From Planctomycetaceae bacterium (GTDB lineage Bacteria; Planctomycetota; Planctomycetia; Planctomycetales; Planctomycetaceae): 38,534 nucleotides of DNA. Below are positions 33,143 through 38,534 of the stretch, piece by piece (the first letter of the stretch is position 1; the number at the start of each line of letters is the position of its first letter). The stretch covers positions 1 to 38,534 of the forward strand of contig JANQQW010000241.1 in NCBI GenBank assembly GCA_028284885.1, in the 5' to 3' direction. The position numbers and the translations under genes were made by a program. The notes under the pieces are model-generated. The model saw only the letters and a program-made list of their open reading frames with translations. It was not told the origin of the DNA and did no database searches.

Positions 33143-35776
33143 CTACTTCGTTCTGAACGGTTCGGAGAGGACGACCTGCTCGATGACGGACCGGAAGGAG
33201 TCTCCGTCACGCTCGACCGCCTCGCAGATCGAGTCAACCGCGGCCCGGTCGGAGAACTCGAGGTAGCGGCCGAGTCCGTAGGCCATGACCTTCCGCACGA
33301 CGGCGCGGCGGAACTGCGACCGCTTCGCGCCGAGCACGTACGCCTTGAGGTCGTCCAGGTTCTCGAAGGTCTCGCCGGTCTGGAGGCGAGTCGTCGGATC
33401 GACGGTGACGTTCTGGTGCGGTGGGCGGACGAGCGGGTCGACGCTTCCCTCGCGCCACTGTCCGAGGGCGTTGTAGTTCTCGAACGCGACGCCCCACGGG
33501 TCGATCTTGGCGTGACAGTCGCGGCAACTCGCGACCCGGGCGTGCGCCTCGAGTCGTTCTTTCAGTGAGAGGCCGGCCTCGTCGGTGGACTCCGGTTCCG
33601 GCAGGTCGGGCACGTTCGGCGGCGGTGGCGGTGGTGGATCGTCGAGGATGCGTTCCAGGACCCAGACGCCGCGCTTGACGGGGTGGGTTTCGGCGCCGGT
33701 CGAGTTGCCGAACAGCATGCTGGCCTGGGTCAACAGGCCGCCACGATGGTGTCGTTCCTCGACGTCTCGAACCTCGAAGCCGCCGGCCACACCGGGTATG
33801 CGGTAGTGCCGGGCCAGGGTGGGATCGAGCACGGCGAAGTCGGAGTCGACGAAGTTCGCGATGCCGAGGTCGGCGTCCAGAACGTGGCGCACGAACCGGA
33901 TCGACTCCTCCTCGAAGAGGTCCTTCGTCTTCTCGCGGAAGTCGAAGTACTCGGGATTCACGGCCAGGCGGCGAATGCCGGCCAGGTCGAGCCACTGCGA
34001 CGTGAAGTTCCGCGAGAACCCCTCCGACTTCGGATCGTCCAGCATTCTCCGTGTCTGGGCGACCAGGACGTCCGGCTCGTGCAGCGTTCCCTTCGCAGCC
34101 AGGTCGAACAGTTCCTCGTCCGGCATCGAACTCCAGAGGAAGTACGAGAGCCGCGAGGCGAGTTCGTAGTCGTCCAGCTTCCGGCGTTCGAGCGTCCCGT
34201 CGGCGACCGCCTCGTCCTCCGGTTCCGAGAGGAGGAGGAAGTTGGGCGAGCAGAGCACGGCCGTGAGCGTCGAGATCACGGTCGCCTCGAAGGAGCCCTC
34301 TCGGTCGCGCAGCCGTTGGAAGAGTGCCAGCTTGCTCTCCACCTCGGCGGCGGTCACCGGGCGGCGGTAGGCGCGGGGCATGAAACGCTCCAGCACCTCT
34401 CGCACGTAGACGGACTCGTTCTCCCGGTTGGGCGAGTCGAACAGGATTGCCTGGTGTTGCCGTGGTGGCCACGACTCGTAGTGGTTGCCGACGATCTCGA
34501 CCCAGTCGACGTGCAGCTTGGGGAGTTCTTCGTACTTCAGATCGCTCGTGCCGCGGCGGAAGTCGTTGAAGATGCGGAAGTACGAGGGCCTGCTTGGCTT
34601 GTTCGACTGGAACGGAAAGTTGGCCCCCTCGACGACGAACTCGTAGGTCTTCGGGTCGGTGGAGCGGACCTCGACGTTCGCAGCCTCTTTCTGGTCCGAC
34701 ACGTTGGCCCCGCGGAACGAGCCGAGCTCGAACGAGAGACGCGGAAGCGTCCCGCCCGCGCCGGGAACCGCCGCGCACCGAACGCGAACGAGCACGGGAG
34801 CGTCGTACGGAACCTCGTACATCTCCACACAGAACTCGGGCTGATATCCCGAACGGCCGTCGCCCTGCGACCCGCCGGTCTTCCTCTCCGGGGCGAACGG
34901 ATCGCCGACCTGGTCGCCCGGTCGGTCCCCGGCGAGCAGGATGCCGTCGTCCGCACGCTCCCCGTGGTCGAGCCGGAAGAGCGGCGGCTTGGCCCCGTTC
35001 CCCGGAGAGAAGTGCTCGCCCGACTTGATCGTGTACTGTGCCCGCGACCCCTTGCGTCCTCCCTGCTTCTTCCGTTTTCCACCCTTGGCGGGTTGATCAT
35101 CGGAGTCCTGCCAGGCCAGTTCGGGCTCGACGCGGACGAGGTAGGGTGCCGGTCGTTCCTCGGGCACGAGGACGACCCGTTCGAGTGCGGATCGGGCGAT
35201 CCTCTCGAAGTACTCGATGTGGAGGGCGGACGTGCCGAGCACGCCGCTGTTGTTCTTGAAGCCCTCCTTCGCCGCCCCCTCGGGCGGGAGGGCCGTTGCG
35301 AAGCGCAGGTCCAGGTGCAACAGGTCGCGGAGCGTGTTGTCGTACTCGTAGGCCGTCATTCGCCGGAGCACGTTCCGTCCGTCGGTCGACCGTCGCTCCT
35401 CGGCGGCCCGACGGAGAAGTCGCGTCAGCGCATCGACCGCCGCACGTCGCTCGGCCGCTGACGGCTGGCGTGCGGCGTCCTTGGGAGGCATCTCGCCGAC
35501 GTTGATCCGGTCGAGCGCTTCCTGCCACGTGTCGGTGTCGCGGCCGTGGACCACGTCGGGGTCGAGCCCGTCGAAGCGGAGGCTCGCCTTCTGCTCCTTC
35601 GGTCCGTGACAGCTCGCACAGTAGCGTGCCACGAACGGCTGGACGCCCTTAGAGAACGAGTCGGGCTCGCCGTCCGTCGAACGAGCGTTGGAGGCCGCCA
35701 CGACGAACAGAATGACCGCGGCTGCTGAGCGCGAGACGAATCTCGCCCGTCGGCGCTTGTCCGGTTCGTTCGTCAT
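33143..35776 (-). CDS. Planctomycete cytochrome-type protein with DUF1587/1595/1592/1588/1585 (first copy)
   Basis: The 877-residue exported protein has an uncleaved or cleavable N-terminal hydrophobic segment at about 16-30, then a cytochrome c domain with CASCH (C53, C56, H57). Next come DUF1587 (VLRRMTAYEYDNTLRDLLHL), a ligand-binding-like insert at about 215-440, DUF1595 (RFMPRAYRRPVTAAEVES), DUF1592 (LASRLSYFLWSSMPDEEL), DUF1588 (LFGNSTGAETHPVKRG with a CRDCH motif) and DUF1585 at the end. A proline run (PPPPPPP) sits in DUF1588. By family it is an envelope heme protein of unproven function. The ATG at 35776 was chosen over an in-frame TTG two codons earlier. It is followed by DUF1552. 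Confidence 0.9.
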   Translation of the reverse strand: MTNEPDKRRRARFVSRSAAAVILFVVAASNARSTDGEPDSFSKGVQPFVARYCASCHGPKEQKASLRFDGLDPDVVHGRDTDTWQEALDRINVGEMPPKDAARQPSAAERRAAVDALTRLLRRAAEERRSTDGRNVLRRMTAYEYDNTLRDLLHLDLRFATALPPEGAAKEGFKNNSGVLGTSALHIEYFERIARSALERVVLVPEERPAPYLVRVEPELAWQDSDDQPAKGGKRKKQGGRKGSRAQYTIKSGEHFSPGNGAKPPLFRLDHGERADDGILLAGDRPGDQVGDPFAPERKTGGSQGDGRSGYQPEFCVEMYEVPYDAPVLVRVRCAAVPGAGGTLPRLSFELGSFRGANVSDQKEAANVEVRSTDPKTYEFVVEGANFPFQSNKPSRPSYFRIFNDFRRGTSDLKYEELPKLHVDWVEIVGNHYESWPPRQHQAILFDSPNRENESVYVREVLERFMPRAYRRPVTAAEVESKLALFQRLRDREGSFEATVISTLTAVLCSPNFLLLSEPEDEAVADGTLERRKLDDYELASRLSYFLWSSMPDEELFDLAAKGTLHEPDVLVAQTRRMLDDPKSEGFSRNFTSQWLDLAGIRRLAVNPEYFDFREKTKDLFEEESIRFVRHVLDADLGIANFVDSDFAVLDPTLARHYRIPGVAGGFEVRDVEERHHRGGLLTQASMLFGNSTGAETHPVKRGVWVLERILDDPPPPPPPNVPDLPEPESTDEAGLSLKERLEAHARVASCRDCHAKIDPWGVAFENYNALGQWREGSVDPLVRPPHQNVTVDPTTRLQTGETFENLDDLKAYVLGAKRSQFRRAVVRKVMAYGLGRYLEFSDRAAVDSICEAVERDGDSFRSVIEQVVLSEPFRTK

Positions 35777-36060
35777 GGTCAAGGGTCGGCTGGGAGGGCG
35801 GGTGTCGGAATGGAATCCGGCGGAAACCGGTCACCGGATTCCGGAGGCTGCGATGCGCGAGGGTCGCACAAGGCAACGATGCACGCACGGACGCCTCTAT
35901 TCTCTCCTTTCCGTCGGTTCGGCGATACGGCTTGCCTCGGGGGTTTGGTCTCGTTGTCGAGTTTCCTGCGGCTCTCTGCCCGCGCGGACGGGCATTCACG
36001 TCTCGTCCCGACGGCGGTAGCATTGGAGAATACTGCAGCGTCTCTATTTTCAGGTGCTTC
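35777..36060. promoter_or_regulatory. Divergent promoter region between two DUF1592/DUF1552 pairs
   Basis: The 284 bases between two divergent operons must hold both promoters. On the plus strand TTGGAG, 16 bases, then TATTTT lies just upstream of the 36061 ATG, which would leave almost no leader. This is a weak candidate only. No clear operator is seen. Confidence 0.3.
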
Positions 36061-37338
36061 ATGTCGTCGATCGAACCTGCGCGGCGTCGATTCCTCAAGG
36101 CGGCGGGTGTCTCCGTCGCCCTGCCGTGGCTCGACTCTCTCGTTCCCGCTCGCGCTGGCGAGAAGGCCCGCGACGTCCCACGTCGGATGGTGTGCGTCGG
36201 CAACGAGTTCGGCATGTATCCCGGGAGCTTCTGGCCGGAGGAACAGGGGCTCGACTTCGAGGCAACACCACTGCTCGAACCGCTCGCTCCGCATCGTGGC
36301 TCGTTCACGCTCTTCTCCCACCTCGACCACGGTCTCAAAGGGGGGCACTTCGCCGTACACACCTTTCTCACCGGCGTGAAGTCGGCCGATGCCCGCAACA
36401 GGCCCGACGGCGGGATCAGTCTCGACCAGCGGGCCGCGGAGTTCGTCGGGGCCCGCACGCGGTTCCCGTCGCTCGCGATCGGCTCCGACGACGGGCTGCA
36501 CGGCGGTTGCCAGATGAGCTGGACCCGTACCGGGACTCGCGTCCCCCCGGTCCCCGGGCCGCGCGAGCTCTACCGCAGGCTCTTCGTCCAGGGCGACCCG
36601 GAGGACAAACGCCGTGCTGAGGACCGCATCGCCCTCAACGGTTCGATCCTCGACACCGTTCTCGACGACGCCAACTCCCTCCGGCAGCGATTGAACCCGA
36701 CGGACCAGCACAAGCTCGGCGAGTACCTCGAGTCGATTCGCAGCGTGGAGAGGAAGCTCGACCTCGACCGCCACTGGCAGCAGGTGCCGAAGCCTTCGGT
36801 CGGCATGGAGGAGCCGGTCAACGAGGGACTCGCTCGTGACCTCCCCGCCATCTACGACCTGATCGCCCTCGCTCTCGAGACCGACTCGACTCGCGTCGCC
36901 ACGCTGGAGATCGGCGGCAGTTTCCGGGCCTCGGACCTCGGGGTGCGGGCCGGCTACCACGGCCTCTCGCACCACGGCCACCGACCCGAGGTGCTCGAAC
37001 AACTCGTCGCGCTCGAGCGCTACCAGGTCGAACAGTACGCCAGGTTCCTGGGGAAGCTCGAGGCGATCCGGCAGCCCGGCACGGACGAGACGCTGCTCGA
37101 CAGCACGATGGTCCTGTTCGGCAGCGGCATGGGGAACGGGAACTCGCACACGAACACCGACCTGCCGATCATTCTCGCGGGCGGTGGGTTCCGTCATCGC
37201 GGGCACGCCTCGCTGCCCGAGGACGCGGGAAGACGGGTGCCGCTCTCGAATCTCTACGTGTCGATGCTCCAGCGGTTCGGTGTGGCGACGGACTCGTTCT
37301 CCGGCAGCACCGGGACGCTGGCCGGCCTGGAGGCGTGA
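36061..37338 (+). CDS. DUF1552 family Tat-exported protein (second copy)
   Basis: The 425-residue DUF1552 protein has a strong Tat motif (RRRFLKAAG, R8-R10) and LPWLDSL. Shared marks with the 31786-33090 copy are FSHLDHG, HTFLTG, ISLDQRAAEFVG, IYDLIALALETDSTRVATL and RRVPLSNLYVSMLQRFG. The two copies are clearly related but divergent, so this is an old paralogy rather than a recent duplication. The ATG at 36061 has AGGTG about 5 bases upstream. The partner cytochrome gene starts two bases after the stop, implying a tight operon. The function of the family is unknown. Confidence 0.9.
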   Translation: MSSIEPARRRFLKAAGVSVALPWLDSLVPARAGEKARDVPRRMVCVGNEFGMYPGSFWPEEQGLDFEATPLLEPLAPHRGSFTLFSHLDHGLKGGHFAVHTFLTGVKSADARNRPDGGISLDQRAAEFVGARTRFPSLAIGSDDGLHGGCQMSWTRTGTRVPPVPGPRELYRRLFVQGDPEDKRRAEDRIALNGSILDTVLDDANSLRQRLNPTDQHKLGEYLESIRSVERKLDLDRHWQQVPKPSVGMEEPVNEGLARDLPAIYDLIALALETDSTRVATLEIGGSFRASDLGVRAGYHGLSHHGHRPEVLEQLVALERYQVEQYARFLGKLEAIRQPGTDETLLDSTMVLFGSGMGNGNSHTNTDLPIILAGGGFRHRGHASLPEDAGRRVPLSNLYVSMLQRFGVATDSFSGSTGTLAGLEA

Positions 37339-37340
37339 CG

Positions 37341-38534
37341 ATGTCCGCTTCCCGCGTTTCGGTCGTTCTCGCGCTCCTGTGCAGCGTGGGTGTCGCAGAG
37401 GACCGGAAGACCGCCGACGCCCCCTCGTTCGACAAGGCCGTCGCTCCGTTCCTGAACGCACACTGCGTTCGTTGCCACGGCCCTCGGCAGCAGAAGGCCA
37501 ACCGCCGCTTCGACCGGCTCGGTGGCGAGATCGCCGACGACGAGGCGCTCGTCGACTACCAGGACGTGCTCGACCAGCTGAATCTCGGCACGATGCCGCC
37601 AGAGGGAGCGGCCCGGCCAACCGACGCGGCTCGGGCCGACGTCGTTGCCTGGCTGACCGCCCGGATCGCACGCTACCACGCCTCGCGAGACCCGACGGAC
37701 CGCACGGTGCTGCGTCGGCTCAACGCGCGCGAGTACCGCAACACGATCCGGGACCTGTTGCACGTCGACACGACGATGTTCGACCCGACGGCGAGGTTCC
37801 CGCGCGACCAGACGACCGAGAACCTCGACAACGTGGGCGAGACGCTCGTCACCTCCGGGCACCTGCTCGCCCGCTTCCTCGAGGCGGCGGACCTCGTCGT
37901 CGAGAAGGCGATGACGCCGCTCGACCGTCCCGAGGTGCGAACCTGGACGTTCACCGACGGCTTCAGACAGCAGCCGGAGATCGACCAGGTGCACGTGCAC
38001 ACGAACGGATTCGAGTGGATGACGCTGTACGACGTCGTCGGGGCCGACAAGCCCGAGGGAGCGTACGGACCGATCGACCGTTTCCGCGAAGGCGTACCGG
38101 TCGACGGCGTCTACGAGATCAGGCTGAAGGCCGAAGGCGTGAACCGCGAACATCCGTACGACCGGGACTTCGTCGGCACGGACCCGAGCGAGCCGCTCCG
38201 CCTGGGGATCGTTCCGGGCGACGAGCGGGCCGGGTTCCTGCACCACTCGCAGCCGGTCGAGCCGCTCCTCGTCGAGATCGAGCTGGCCGACGAGCCGACG
38301 TGGCACACGGTCCGCGTCCCGCTCGACAGGGGATACACGCCACGGTTCACCTTCCGAAACGGTCTGCTCGACGCGCGCGGCACCTGGGGACGTCTGGTTC
38401 GCAAGTACCCCGACCAGTTCCCCGAACGGAAGCGACGCGGCATCGTCGAGGATCGCCGCCACGCCATCGAGTTCGGCAAGCTCCCGCAGATTCGCATTCA
38501 CGAGATCGAGATTCGCGGCCCGCTCTACGACCAG
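37341..38534 (+). CDS. DUF1592-type planctomycete cytochrome protein (second copy), cut by window edge
   Basis: The open frame runs from ATG 37341 to the window end (398 codons, 3' end missing). It has a signal peptide (SVVLALLCSVGVAE), a cytochrome c motif HCVRCHGPRQQKANRRF (C42, C45, H46), LNLGTMPPEGAARP, and DUF1587 (VLRRLNAREYRNTIRDLLHV). A long insert follows, ending near IRIHEIEIRGPLYDQ, before the expected DUF1595/1592 modules. GGAGG at about 10 bases upstream lies in the end of the DUF1552 gene. It is the cytochrome partner of the 36061-37338 protein and a paralogue of 33143-35776. Confidence 0.88.
   Translation, partial: MSASRVSVVLALLCSVGVAEDRKTADAPSFDKAVAPFLNAHCVRCHGPRQQKANRRFDRLGGEIADDEALVDYQDVLDQLNLGTMPPEGAARPTDAARADVVAWLTARIARYHASRDPTDRTVLRRLNAREYRNTIRDLLHVDTTMFDPTARFPRDQTTENLDNVGETLVTSGHLLARFLEAADLVVEKAMTPLDRPEVRTWTFTDGFRQQPEIDQVHVHTNGFEWMTLYDVVGADKPEGAYGPIDRFREGVPVDGVYEIRLKAEGVNREHPYDRDFVGTDPSEPLRLGIVPGDERAGFLHHSQPVEPLLVEIELADEPTWHTVRVPLDRGYTPRFTFRNGLLDARGTWGRLVRKYPDQFPERKRRGIVEDRRHAIEFGKLPQIRIHEIEIRGPLYDQ

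Noticed and set aside
35779-37671. 630-codon minus-strand frame over the second DUF1552 gene
   Set aside because: The plus strand encodes a Tat signal and family motifs. The opposite frame has none.

Overview
The window is high-GC bacterial DNA from a planctomycete (Planctomycetota). This rests on the gene content: DUF1501 and DUF1552 Tat-exported proteins, planctomycete cytochromes (DUF1587/1595/1592/1588/1585), a TIGR02603-type heme protein, a formylglycine sulfatase, a SASA-family esterase and a TIGR03000-like secreted protein. I cannot name the genus.

Left backbone (1-18,694): a membrane protein cut by the window edge and an SMP-30 lactonase; a NYN-LOTUS RNA-processing-type protein; a repeat-rich gap; a small ankyrin protein whose ribosome site lies inside a perfect hairpin; peptidase T; a DUF1501 protein with a similar hairpin leader; a membrane histidine kinase; a secreted sulfatase; an ExoD protein translationally coupled to a sensor kinase carrying a periplasmic c-heme motif; a 1305-residue secreted heme-binding/LamG/propeller protein; and an alpha-glucan phosphorylase with a fused N-terminal GAF domain of the PtsP type.

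Mobile island (about 18,756-29,147): a 10.4 kb integrative element sits in the 3' end of a tRNA-Arg(ACG) gene. It is bounded by identical 17-bp att cores. On the left end is an overlapping rep-xis-int cassette read towards the tRNA. The cargo is a set of mostly secreted proteins, including a 1362-residue protein that looks like a greatly expanded secretin. The integrase gene reads antisense into the tRNA, so its last 17 residues are tRNA-derived. Its presumed native tail of 61 residues lies in frame at the opposite end of the island. The perfect hairpin just beyond the right end is probably the tRNA's original terminator, displaced by the insertion.

Right backbone (29,148-38,534): a secreted SASA-type carbohydrate esterase, then two divergent DUF1592/DUF1552 gene pairs sharing a 284-bp intergenic region. 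The last gene runs off the window.

The backbone is dominated by exported proteins for polysaccharide or sulfated-glycan breakdown and extracytoplasmic redox. The most notable features are the split integrase tail, the expanded secretin-like cargo, the GAF-phosphorylase fusion and two hairpins that would mask ribosome binding sites.
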